Source: an uncultured Anaerococcus sp. (GTDB lineage: Bacteria > Bacillota > Clostridia > Tissierellales > Peptoniphilaceae). Taken from it: DNA of 7,326 bases. Position numbers and translations under genes: made by a program. The stretch covers positions 1-7,326 of the forward strand of contig URRX01000072.1 of assembly GCA_900550345.1 (NCBI GenBank). The letters are read 5' to 3'. Under the pieces are notes generated by a model, which was not told the origin of the DNA, did no database searches, and saw only the letters and a list, made by a program, of their open reading frames with translations. Below, one piece after another: positions 1 to 6,162 of the stretch (the first letter of the stretch is position 1; each line of letters starts with the position of its first letter).

Positions 1-232
1 AAACTTTCCCATCACTATCTTTCAATAGCATATCAAGATTGTAAGAATTCTTAAAATCATCTAAACTATCTTTATCAATATCCCTATAAGTAAGAAAGCT
101 CAAGGAATTTTCTACAAATTCATCTTGAGCTTTTTTTTCTTTATTATATGAAAATAAACAAGATACTATAAAAATAATAAAAATAAGAGAACTTGTGATA
201 ATATTAATATTTCTATTAATTATTTTTTTCAT
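1..232 (-). CDS. phoR: Sensor histidine kinase, N-terminal part (PhoR-like), cut by window edge
   Basis: Only the first 77 codons are in the window. The ATG at 232-230 overlaps the response-regulator stop as ATGA, and GGAGAG lies 2 nt upstream. The translation starts MKKIINRNIN, followed by a hydrophobic stretch at about residues 10-28 (ITSSLIFIIFIVSCLF) that should be the first membrane helix. A hydrophilic, charged segment (about 29-77) then begins the likely extracytoplasmic sensor region. No kinase motifs (H-box, N-, G-boxes) are reachable, so the assignment rests on position: a membrane protein translationally coupled to an OmpR-type regulator at the end of a pst-phoU operon. In the Pho system this partner autophosphorylates and phosphorylates the regulator when phosphate is scarce. 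The kinase identity is inference; the partial ORF and its start are well supported. Confidence 0.8.
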   Translation of the reverse strand, partial: MKKIINRNINIITSSLIFIIFIVSCLFSYNKEKKAQDEFVENSLSFLTYRDIDKDSLDDFKNSYNLDMLLKDSDGKV

Positions 233-888
233 ATCTCTCCAAGTTTATATCCTAAATTTCTTACAGTTTTTATGTGTATTCCTGCTGATTTTAATTTATT
301 TCTAAGACTTGCTATGTGGACATCAACCGTTCTAGTTTCTCCCTCATAATCATAGCCCCAAATTTTTAATAGAAAATCTTCTCTCGTAATTACATTACCA
401 ATGTTTGCCATAAATAACAAGAGCATTTCAAATTCTTTATAAGTTAAATCAATTTTTTTGCCATCAATTTTTACAGTTCTTTTTTTGATATTTACTTCAA
501 TATTTGCATAAGATAAATGCTCTCTATCCTTTTTCTCGCTTCGTCTTAATACAGCTTTTACTCTAGATATTAATTCTAAAATTGAAAAAGGTTTGGTAAT
601 ATAATCATCTGCTCCACTTTCAAGTCCTAAAACTTTATCATATTCACCGTCTCTTGCAGTAAGCATTATTATTGGCACAGTTGAAAACTCTCTAATTTCT
701 TTTAATATTTCCAAACCATCTTTTTCAGGTAACATTACATCAAGAATTAATAAATCCACACTCTCTTTTCTTACCAATTCTACAATATCCAGACCATCTT
801 CAAACCCTTTAACTTGATAATCTTTTTCTGATAAGGCATATAATACTAAATTTCTAATTGCCTTATCATCTTCTACAACGTATATCAT
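229..888 (-). CDS. phoP: OmpR/PhoB-family response regulator (PhoP/PhoB-like)
   Basis: This 219-residue protein has the length and layout of a full OmpR-family transcription factor. Residues 1-118 are the receiver domain, with acidic pair D7/D8, phospho-acceptor D50 in LILDVMLP, T77 in IIMLTAR and K99 in the ITKPF motif. Residues about 122-219 are a winged-helix DNA-binding domain, with LTYKEFEMLLLF, the recognition-helix region TRTVDVHIASLRNKL and the C-terminal wing NLGYKLGEI. All key catalytic residues are present. The gene overlaps phoU (ATGA at 885-888) and the downstream kinase (ATGA at 229-232), so expression of the three is coupled. Its place in a pst operon makes it the likely phosphate-starvation regulator binding the TTTACA repeats upstream of both pstS genes. 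The family is certain; the Pho role is inferred from context. The ribosome site is weak (AACAAGAT), consistent with coupled translation. Confidence 0.9.
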   Translation of the reverse strand: MIYVVEDDKAIRNLVLYALSEKDYQVKGFEDGLDIVELVRKESVDLLILDVMLPEKDGLEILKEIREFSTVPIIMLTARDGEYDKVLGLESGADDYITKPFSILELISRVKAVLRRSEKKDREHLSYANIEVNIKKRTVKIDGKKIDLTYKEFEMLLLFMANIGNVITREDFLLKIWGYDYEGETRTVDVHIASLRNKLKSAGIHIKTVRNLGYKLGEI

Positions 889-1502
889 AATCTTGTTGAA
901 TAATCAGCTATTTTTGCTAGCCTGTCTCCAAGCCTTTCAAAATATTTATAGAAAAGTACTTTTTCTGATAATTCCATAGGTGTGATTAGGTCTGATTTAG
1001 TTAATTTTACAAGATAGTGGATACAGTCTTCAAATAATTTATTATTGATTTCATCATCTTCTATAGTTTTTAAGGCAAGTTCATTATTATTATCTTCAAA
1101 ACTTTGAATTCCATTTAAATTCATGTTCTTTTGATTTTTTATAAAAGTTTTTACAAAATCCTTCTCTTCAGCTCTTAAAGGAAATTCTAAAATAATTGCA
1201 GCAGCTTGAGCTATGTGATTAGATACTCTTTTATAAGTTGATGCTAATTTTATTGACATTTGTAAAAATCTTAAATCTTTTGCTACAGGTTGTTGAAGAG
1301 CTAGCAAATCATAGCAAAATCTTTCAATATCTGTTGCATATTTTCTAATGTCATTATCAAGGTCAATTATTTCTTCTAGGTTAATTTTTTGGTCATTTTC
1401 AAGATAAAGTTTAAACCTATCATAAGATAATTGAATTAAATCTGATATGTTCTTTTCCATTTGTCTAATATTTTCTAAATCTTCTATATATCTTGTTCTC
1501 AT
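885..1502 (-). CDS. phoU: PhoU phosphate-signalling regulator
   Basis: PhoU is a cytoplasmic helical-bundle protein that couples the Pst transporter to the PhoR kinase and keeps the Pho regulon off when phosphate is plentiful. I place the start at the ATG at 1502 (205 residues, MRTRYIEDLENI, the usual PhoU opening). A TTG nine bases upstream would sit only 1 nt from the Shine-Dalgarno, whereas the ATG is 10 nt away. Two homologous helical halves are visible. The first contains the family stretch PVAKDLRFLQMSIK (72-85). The second ends in YFERLGDRLAKIADY (187-201), with metal motif E189xxxD193. The equivalent motif in the first half reads K91-R-V-S-N95, so both acidic ligands are replaced. The length is at the short end for the family. 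It starts one base after the pstB stop and overlaps the regulator by ATGA. Confidence 0.93.
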   Translation of the reverse strand: MRTRYIEDLENIRQMEKNISDLIQLSYDRFKLYLENDQKINLEEIIDLDNDIRKYATDIERFCYDLLALQQPVAKDLRFLQMSIKLASTYKRVSNHIAQAAAIILEFPLRAEEKDFVKTFIKNQKNMNLNGIQSFEDNNNELALKTIEDDEINNKLFEDCIHYLVKLTKSDLITPMELSEKVLFYKYFERLGDRLAKIADYSTRL

Positions 1503-1503
1503 A

Positions 1504-2355
1504 TCAGCCAAACCTTCCTGTTATATAATCTTCTGTTCTTTTATCTTTAGGATCATTAAATATTTTTTTTGTCTCATCCATTTCTATAACTTCTCCAGTC
1601 AAGAAAAATGCTGTTTTATCAGAAATTCTTGCTGCTTGTTGCATATTGTGAGTAACTATTACTATAGTATATTTACCCCTTAAATCTTCTAATAATTCCT
1701 CAATTGATGCTGTTGAAATTGGATCTAGGGCACTTGTAGGTTCATCCATCAAAATAATTTCTGGATTTACAGAAAGAGCTCTTGCTATACAAATTCTTTG
1801 TTGTTGTCCACCAGAAAATGATAGGGCATTTCTGTCTAGTTTATCCTTAACTTCATCCCATACACTTGCTGATTTTAAAGATTTTTCTACTATTGCATCA
1901 AGTTCATCTTTATCTTTAATTCCATCAATTTTTGGTCCGTAAGTAATATTATCATAAACAGATTTAGAAAAAGGATTTGGAGTTTGAAATACCATTCCTA
2001 CATTTCTTCTTAGACTAACTACATCAATATCTTTTTTATTTATATCTTTTCCATCGATTTCTATAAAACCTTTTATATGACAATCATCAACTAAATCATT
2101 CATCCTATTAAAACATTTTAAAGTTGTAGATTTACCACAACCACTTGGTCCTATAAATGCAGTAATTTCATTTTCTTTAATTTCCATATTTATTTTTTTT
2201 AGAGCTTGAAAATCTCCATAAAATAAATCTAAATCTTTTACATTTATTATAGTTTTTCTATCTTTATTTAAACCAGATTCATTATTTCCAAAAAAAGTTT
2301 TTATCCTTGTTTCATTATTTGTTAAATTACTATTTATATCCTTTGTTTTTTCCAT
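1504..2355 (-). CDS. pstB: Phosphate ABC transporter ATP-binding protein PstB
   Basis: This is the cytoplasmic ATPase subunit that powers phosphate import. All nucleotide-binding motifs are visible: Walker A GPSGCGKST (69-77), Q-loop VFQTPNPF (Q124, the TPNPF form typical of PstB), signature FSGGQQQR (180-187), Walker B IILMDE (200-205), D-loop SALD (208-211) and switch H236 in VTHNMQQAARISD. At 283 residues it is some 30 longer than a usual PstB of about 250. The surplus is a polar, Asn/Lys/Thr-rich N-terminal tail (about 1-34) before the ABC domain begins at TIINVKDLDLFYG. The start is well supported by AAGGAGA a few bases upstream, and there is no internal Met before residue 57. The signature has Phe where LSGGQ normally has Leu. 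pstA ends 10 nt upstream and phoU follows after 1 nt. Confidence 0.96.
   Translation of the reverse strand: MEKTKDINSNLTNNETRIKTFFGNNESGLNKDRKTIINVKDLDLFYGDFQALKKINMEIKENEITAFIGPSGCGKSTTLKCFNRMNDLVDDCHIKGFIEIDGKDINKKDIDVVSLRRNVGMVFQTPNPFSKSVYDNITYGPKIDGIKDKDELDAIVEKSLKSASVWDEVKDKLDRNALSFSGGQQQRICIARALSVNPEIILMDEPTSALDPISTASIEELLEDLRGKYTIVIVTHNMQQAARISDKTAFFLTGEVIEMDETKKIFNDPKDKRTEDYITGRFG
1513..1519 (-). promoter_or_regulatory. Ribosome binding site deciding the phoU start
   Basis: AGGAAGG on the minus strand lies inside the last codons of pstB. It is 10 nt from the ATG at 1502 and only 1 nt from the alternative TTG at 1511, which favours the ATG. Its position within pstB implies translational coupling of phoU to pstB. 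Confidence 0.6.
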
Positions 2356-2365
2356 TATTATCTCC

Positions 2366-3166
2366 TTATTTTATTATTGCTTTTGATATTTTTCCTGATA
2401 CAAAATTTAAAACTATTACAAAAATAAGTAATAGTACTGCAGTTGCATAAGCCTCATTCACATGAAATCCTTCAGTTGATAATACATACATATGAACTGC
2501 CATTGTTCTTGCAGAATCAAATAAGGATGAAGGTGTTTTCGCAACTGTTCCCATAGTATAAATTAATGCAGCAGATTCTCCAACTATTCTACCAGTTGAC
2601 AAAAATATTCCTCCCAAAATTCCATTTATAGCTTCTGGAATTATTATTTTAAAAATTGTTTGAATTTTTGTTGCTCCAAGAGCTAAAGATGCATGAGCTT
2701 GAAGAGGATTTACATTTAATATCGCCTCTTCTGTAGTTCTAATTATTGTTGGTAGAATCATTATAGCCACTGTTAAACATCCTGCTATTAATGAATATCC
2801 TAAATGTAGGGCATCTACAAAAAATAAATATCCAAACAAACCATATACAATAGATGGAATTGATGAAAGAATCTCTGTTGCAAATCTTACAGATTTTATC
2901 AAAAGCTTGTTTTTTGCATATTGAGATAAATAAATTGCCGTAAATATACCAATCGGGATGGTTATAATTAGAGTAATTATTATTGACAAAAATGTCGTAA
3001 CCAAAGCTGGTATAATTGAAACATTTTGTGATGTATATTTTAATTCAAAAAGTGATGGAGAAATATTTGGTATACCATTAAATAAAATATAGGCGATTAT
3101 TATTCCTCCCGCAGCAAATCCTAAAAGTGATAGGATATAAATTAATATTTTAAAAGAATTTTTCAT
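2366..3166 (-). CDS. pstA: Phosphate ABC transporter permease PstA
   Basis: This 266-residue integral membrane protein has roughly six hydrophobic helices (about 7-29, 52-80, 96-118, 122-142, 180-203 and 239-260). It forms the phosphate channel as a heterodimer with PstC. The EAA-loop, where permeases contact the ATPase, is clear at about 159-197: ASLALGATKIQTI followed by GRIVGES. The family features IPSIVYG (103-109) and TVAIMILPT (132-140) are also present. It begins 9 nt after the pstC stop with GAGGTG as ribosome site, and pstB follows 10 nt downstream. Order after pstC, and a chain shorter than PstC and without its W-P-T stretch, support PstA rather than a second PstC. Confidence 0.95.
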   Translation of the reverse strand: MKNSFKILIYILSLLGFAAGGIIIAYILFNGIPNISPSLFELKYTSQNVSIIPALVTTFLSIIITLIITIPIGIFTAIYLSQYAKNKLLIKSVRFATEILSSIPSIVYGLFGYLFFVDALHLGYSLIAGCLTVAIMILPTIIRTTEEAILNVNPLQAHASLALGATKIQTIFKIIIPEAINGILGGIFLSTGRIVGESAALIYTMGTVAKTPSSLFDSARTMAVHMYVLSTEGFHVNEAYATAVLLLIFVIVLNFVSGKISKAIIK

Positions 3167-3175
3167 CTTTCACCT

Positions 3176-4036
3176 CTACATTCTTGATTGATCTTTATCT
3201 CTGATAAAGTTAAATATTATATTTATCAAAAGAATAAATACAAATAATACCATACCTGTTGCTATGAGTGACTCTCTGTGAAGACCTGATGCATAGCCCA
3301 TCTCTAAAACAATATTAGTTGTAAGAGTTCTTACTCCATCAAGCAAACTTCCTGGCATTCTTGGCTGATTTCCAATAACCAAATACACAGCCATGGTTTC
3401 ACCAATTGACCTACCAATTGCAAGAATTATTGATGAATAAATACCGCTTTTTGCATAAGGAACCATTACTTTTCTAATTGTTTCTTCTTTAGTTGCTCCA
3501 AGAGCAAGAGATCCTGTATAAAAAACTGAAGGTACTTGCTCTAATGAATTTTTTGAAATATTTACCATAGTTGGAAGAATCATTATTGCTAATAAAATTG
3601 ATGCAGTTAACATATTCATTCCTCCAGTTTTAAATGTTTTTGAAATAAATGGAACCAAAACCATCATTGCAAAAAATCCATAAATTATTGAAGGAATTGC
3701 TGCCATCAAATTTATAAGGCCATTCAAAAAATTATATGATTTTTTAGAATAATAAGCCAAATATATTGAAACAGCAAGACCAAAAGGAACTGCAATTAGG
3801 GCAGAAACTAAAGTTACTAAAATTGAACCTAGAATCATTGGTCCTATTCCAAAAAATGCTGGTTTTGCTGTAGGTGCCCATTTTGTTCCAGTAATAAATT
3901 TTAAAAGTCCATATTGATTAACAAAATTAATTCCTGATTTAAAAATAAAAAAAGTAATTAAAATTATTAAAATAATAGACATTATGGCAGAAATCAAAAA
4001 TACAATTTCACCAAATTTTTCTTTTATTGATTTCAT
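3176..4036 (-). CDS. pstC: Phosphate ABC transporter permease PstC
   Basis: This 286-residue membrane subunit is the other half of the phosphate channel. Hydrophobic helices lie at about 11-33, 66-94, 104-131, 142-158, 200-222 and 258-279. Between the first two helices lies the PstC-type loop GTKWAPTAKPAFFGIGP (50-66). The EAA-loop is at about 175-213: GSLALGATKEETI, then GRSIGET. AAIPSIIYGFFAM (112-124) and ILLAIMILPT (147-156) match the paralogous segments of PstA. Its ATG directly follows the TAA of pstS copy 1 with no spacer. The Shine-Dalgarno AGGAG lies within the last pstS codons, so translation is probably coupled to that gene. Confidence 0.95.
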   Translation of the reverse strand: MKSIKEKFGEIVFLISAIMSIILIILITFFIFKSGINFVNQYGLLKFITGTKWAPTAKPAFFGIGPMILGSILVTLVSALIAVPFGLAVSIYLAYYSKKSYNFLNGLINLMAAIPSIIYGFFAMMVLVPFISKTFKTGGMNMLTASILLAIMILPTMVNISKNSLEQVPSVFYTGSLALGATKEETIRKVMVPYAKSGIYSSIILAIGRSIGETMAVYLVIGNQPRMPGSLLDGVRTLTTNIVLEMGYASGLHRESLIATGMVLFVFILLINIIFNFIRDKDQSRM

Positions 4037-4900
4037 TTATCTTAACTCTCCTGTATTTGTAATTTCTCCTTTATAAATATCTCTAAGTTGTTTTAAACTT
4101 AAGTTATTTATCTCTTTATTATCCTTATTTACAATAATTGCAATTCCATCAATTGCAAAAACTTCAGATGAAAGATTTTTATCTTCTAATTTATTTGAAA
4201 TCATTGCTATATCAACTACTCCATCCTTTACATTTTTAAGGCCTGTAAGAGATTCATTCGATAAAACTTCAACTTCAACATCTTTATTTAATTTTTCATA
4301 ATTTTCTGCAAGTTTTTCAACAACTGAACTAAGTGAAGATGATCCAGTTATAGTTAATTTTCCTTTTAGATTTTTTGATTTATATTCTTTTTCATTTGTA
4401 ATAGCAAGAAGTCCATCTTCTTCAATCAATTTCTTTGCACTTTTACTTTTTACATAAGTCAAAAAATCTTTTGACAAATCTGTTAATGTGTCTTTTTTGT
4501 AAGCAAGTCCAAAAGGTCTTTGCAATTTATAAGCTCCACTTTCAATACTATCTTTATTTGGACTAATTCCATCAATTTTTACAGCTTTTACACTATCATC
4601 CAAAGCTGTAAGAGATACATAAGCAATTGCAGTCTTATCTACTCCCACTGCTTTCAAAACTCCATTTGTAGAATTAATTACCATAGAATTATCTGTAGTC
4701 ATATCTTCGTGATTTCCTTTTTCATCTTCTTTTACCAATCCAACTTGTTCAACAAAACTTTTTCTAGTTCCTGAACCATCTTCCCTACTTGTAACTGTAA
4801 GGTCAAAATTTTTACCATCTATAACATTATTTTGATTTTTACCAGAACATGAGCTTAGTAAAATTAATGTCGATAGAAATAATAATAATTTTTTTACCAT
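4037..4900 (-). CDS. pstS: Phosphate-binding lipoprotein PstS, copy 1 (operon copy, permuted and diverged)
   Basis: A 287-residue extracytoplasmic substrate-binding lipoprotein. The start at 4900 (MVKKLLLFLSTLILLSSC) is preferred over an in-frame ATG at 4945: AAAGGAG sits 5 nt upstream, and the protein then opens with a signal peptide and a lipobox ending at C18. The segment SREDGSGTR (38-46) comes first. The segment GSSSLSS (186-192), which corresponds to the N-terminal ligand loop of canonical PstS, comes late, and the chain ends at YKGEITNTGELR, where canonical proteins continue toward the SRE/GSGT motif. This is the order expected of a circular permutation. Compared with copy 2, GSTSVTP is GSSSLSS, GSSAGI is ESLTGL and SREL is SNKL, so part of the predicted phosphate pocket has changed. 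It lacks the long Ser/Thr-rich linker of copy 2. It could be a lower-affinity, altered-specificity or regulatory paralogue. Confidence 0.88.
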   Translation of the reverse strand: MVKKLLLFLSTLILLSSCSGKNQNNVIDGKNFDLTVTSREDGSGTRKSFVEQVGLVKEDEKGNHEDMTTDNSMVINSTNGVLKAVGVDKTAIAYVSLTALDDSVKAVKIDGISPNKDSIESGAYKLQRPFGLAYKKDTLTDLSKDFLTYVKSKSAKKLIEEDGLLAITNEKEYKSKNLKGKLTITGSSSLSSVVEKLAENYEKLNKDVEVEVLSNESLTGLKNVKDGVVDIAMISNKLEDKNLSSEVFAIDGIAIIVNKDNKEINNLSLKQLRDIYKGEITNTGELR

Positions 4901-4905
4901 AAAAA

Positions 4906-4912
4906 CTCCTTT
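4906..4912 (-). promoter_or_regulatory. Ribosome binding site deciding the pstS copy 1 start
   Basis: AAAGGAG on the minus strand sits 5 nt before the ATG at 4900. It excludes the ATG at 4945, which lacks such a site and lies upstream of the predicted -10 region, outside the expected transcript. Confidence 0.75.
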
Positions 4913-4926
4913 GTTTCTTTCTCTAC

Positions 4927-4992
4927 ATAATAATATTAAATACATATATCAAATAAATAAATCTTATGTAAAATATATGTAAAGTTTGTAAA
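4927..4992 (-). promoter_or_regulatory. Putative Pho box and promoter of the pstS1-pstCAB-phoU-phoPR operon
   Basis: On the minus strand three TTTACA hexamers occur at 4987-4992, 4978-4983 and 4967-4972, and a weaker TTTATT at 4956-4961. The last three are spaced exactly 11 bp start to start, the periodicity of PhoP tandem sites in Bacillus (TT-A-ACA-type repeats with short spacers). TATTAT at 4930-4935 (or the overlapping 4927-4932) is a -10 candidate, 31 nt past the third repeat, giving a leader of roughly 20-25 nt. There is no good -35, as expected for an activated promoter. Repeats and spacing are seen directly; binding by the PhoP-like regulator is inferred. Confidence 0.6.
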
Positions 4993-4997
4993 TAATA

Positions 4998-5036
4998 AAA
5001 ATAAGCTCAAAGGAAGTTTTCCTCTAAGCTTATTTT
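4998..5036 (-). terminator. Rho-independent terminator of pstS copy 2
   Basis: A 39-nt hairpin starts 5 nt after the pstS copy 2 stop. In minus-strand RNA it forms an 18-bp stem (AAAAUAAGCU... with ...AGCUUAUUUU) with an AAC loop and a U-rich exit (UUUUU then AUUAUUU). Two positions are G-U pairs on the minus strand but would be A-C mismatches on the plus strand, which fixes the direction. It separates pstS copy 2 from the operon downstream. Confidence 0.88.
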
Positions 5037-5041
5037 AATAA

Positions 5042-6001
5042 TTATTTGCTTAATTCAGATGTGTTTTTAACTTTTCCTGAGAATATTTCTTTTAATTGAT
5101 CTTTTGTAAGATCATTTATTTTTGTATCATCTTTATTAACTACAACTGCTATTCCGTCTTTTGCTAATACTTCAACTTGTAATTTATCTTTTTCTTCATC
5201 TTTTAATTCTCTTGATGCCATAGCAATTTGACTTACATCCGAAATTGTAGATTCAATACCTGCAGATGATCCTGTTGATTGAATTTCTATATTTGCATCT
5301 GGATTTACATCTTTATATTTTTCTACAAGTTTTTCCATAAGTGGAGTAACTGATGTAGAACCTGCAATTGTTAAGTTACCCTTGATTTTTTTTGCTTCAT
5401 AATCTTTAGCTTCAACTTTAATATATCCTTCTTTTCCTACAATTTCTTGAGCATCTTTACTAAGTACAAATGCTAAAAAGTCTTTTGCTAAATCATCAAG
5501 CTTGTCTTCTTTAAATGCAAGATTAAATGGTCTTTGAAGAGTATAATCACCAGCTTCAATATTTTCTTCAGTAGCTTCTGCACCATCAACTTTTACTTTT
5601 TGTACACTATCATTTACGCTTCCTAATGAAACATAACCAATTGCTGATTGGTCTTGAGATACAGTTTGCATTACACCATTTGTAGAATTTTGTACAACAG
5701 CTTCATCAGTTGTTAAATCTTTCTTTTCGCCATCTTTTTCTTCTTCAAGACCAACAAGTTCAATAAAAGCTCCTCTTGTTCCAGAACCATCTTCTCTTGA
5801 TACTACAGTTATATCAAAATCTTCTTGATCAGATTTAGCTGTATCTCCATCTTTTTTTTCATTAGCAGTACTTGCACTTTCAGTTGGATTAGATCCATTT
5901 GATCCATCATTTGCCTTATTATCCTTATTTCCACAAGCTGACAAAATCATTGATAATGAAAGTGCAGCAACAATTATTTTTGAATTTTTAATTTTCATCA
6001 T
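5042..6001 (-). CDS. pstS: Phosphate-binding lipoprotein PstS, copy 2 (monocistronic, permuted)
   Basis: A 319-residue extracytoplasmic phosphate-binding lipoprotein: signal peptide with lipobox LSAC (C23), then a Ser/Asn/Asp/Lys-rich linker (about 25-61), then the binding domain. The domain begins directly with ITVVSREDGSGTRGAF (64-79), then NSTNGV (105-110), AIGYVSLGS (120-128) and LQRPFNLA (155-162). The usual N-terminal half only follows at GSTSVTPLMEKL (214-225), STGSSAGI (242-249), MASREL (261-266), DGIAVVVN (282-289) and IFSGKVKNTSEL (306-317). All recognised ligand loops are intact but in swapped order. AAAGGAG precedes two consecutive ATGs (6001 and 5998); the second has slightly better spacing, so the exact start is ambiguous by one codon. 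It has its own Pho-box-like promoter and terminator, suggesting strong separate expression. It is a clear paralogue of the neighbouring operon copy. Confidence 0.93.
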   Translation of the reverse strand: MMKIKNSKIIVAALSLSMILSACGNKDNKANDGSNGSNPTESASTANEKKDGDTAKSDQEDFDITVVSREDGSGTRGAFIELVGLEEEKDGEKKDLTTDEAVVQNSTNGVMQTVSQDQSAIGYVSLGSVNDSVQKVKVDGAEATEENIEAGDYTLQRPFNLAFKEDKLDDLAKDFLAFVLSKDAQEIVGKEGYIKVEAKDYEAKKIKGNLTIAGSTSVTPLMEKLVEKYKDVNPDANIEIQSTGSSAGIESTISDVSQIAMASRELKDEEKDKLQVEVLAKDGIAVVVNKDDTKINDLTKDQLKEIFSGKVKNTSELSK

Positions 6002-6033
6002 TTACTCCTTTAATATTTGTAACTTCATTATGA

Positions 6034-6107
6034 ATAATAAAGCTTATTTATTTTAAAATGATTAGCTAATTGTAAAATTTATGTTAATTTATTTAATATC
6101 TTGTAAT
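6034..6107 (-). promoter_or_regulatory. Putative Pho box and promoter of pstS copy 2
   Basis: On the minus strand, ATTACA (6102-6107), TTAACA (6082-6087) and TTTACA (6071-6076) are TTTACA-like repeats. The last two are 11 bp apart, and the first lies 20 bp before TTAACA. TATTAT at 6034-6039 is 31 nt beyond the last repeat, the same distance as in the operon promoter; CATAAT at 6027-6032 is an alternative -10. Apart from these elements the two promoter regions are not obviously copies of each other. PhoP binding is inferred. Confidence 0.55.
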
Positions 6108-6128
6108 TTAAAACAAAACACATATAAT
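6101..6128 (+). promoter_or_regulatory. Predicted sigma-A-type promoter of asnA
   Basis: A perfect TATAAT at 6123-6128 lies 16 nt after TTGTAA (6101-6106), a 4/6 match to TTGACA. Transcription would start near 6135, giving a leader of about 28 nt with AGGAGAG at 6153-6159. That leader is too short for a T-box riboswitch. The -35 overlaps the distal Pho half-site of the divergent pstS promoter. Confidence 0.6.
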
Positions 6129-6162
6129 TTAATAGTGAAAAAAATTAGTAATAGGAGAGAAT

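Noticed and set aside
1503..1511. TTG start for phoU giving a three-residue longer protein
   Set aside because: The TTG lies only 1 nt from the Shine-Dalgarno; the ATG at 1502 gives good spacing and the typical MRTRY opening.
1447..1683. Plus-strand open frame of 78 codons antisense to phoU and pstB
   Set aside because: It lies wholly opposite conserved coding sequence, has no ribosome site, and its Phe/Ile/Ser/Cys-rich translation is typical of antisense shadow frames in AT-rich DNA.
4520..4774. Plus-strand open frame antisense to pstS copy 1
   Set aside because: It is opposite a conserved gene, has low-complexity composition and no ribosome binding site.
4901..4945. Extended pstS copy 1 reading frame starting at the ATG at 4945
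   Set aside because: It lacks a Shine-Dalgarno, overlaps the predicted -10 and leader, and would put 15 non-signal residues in front of a perfect lipoprotein signal peptide.
6129..6162. Possible T-box or other riboswitch in the asnA leader
   Set aside because: The predicted leader is only about 28 nt, with no stems or T-box consensus, and the TATAAT sits too close to the start codon.
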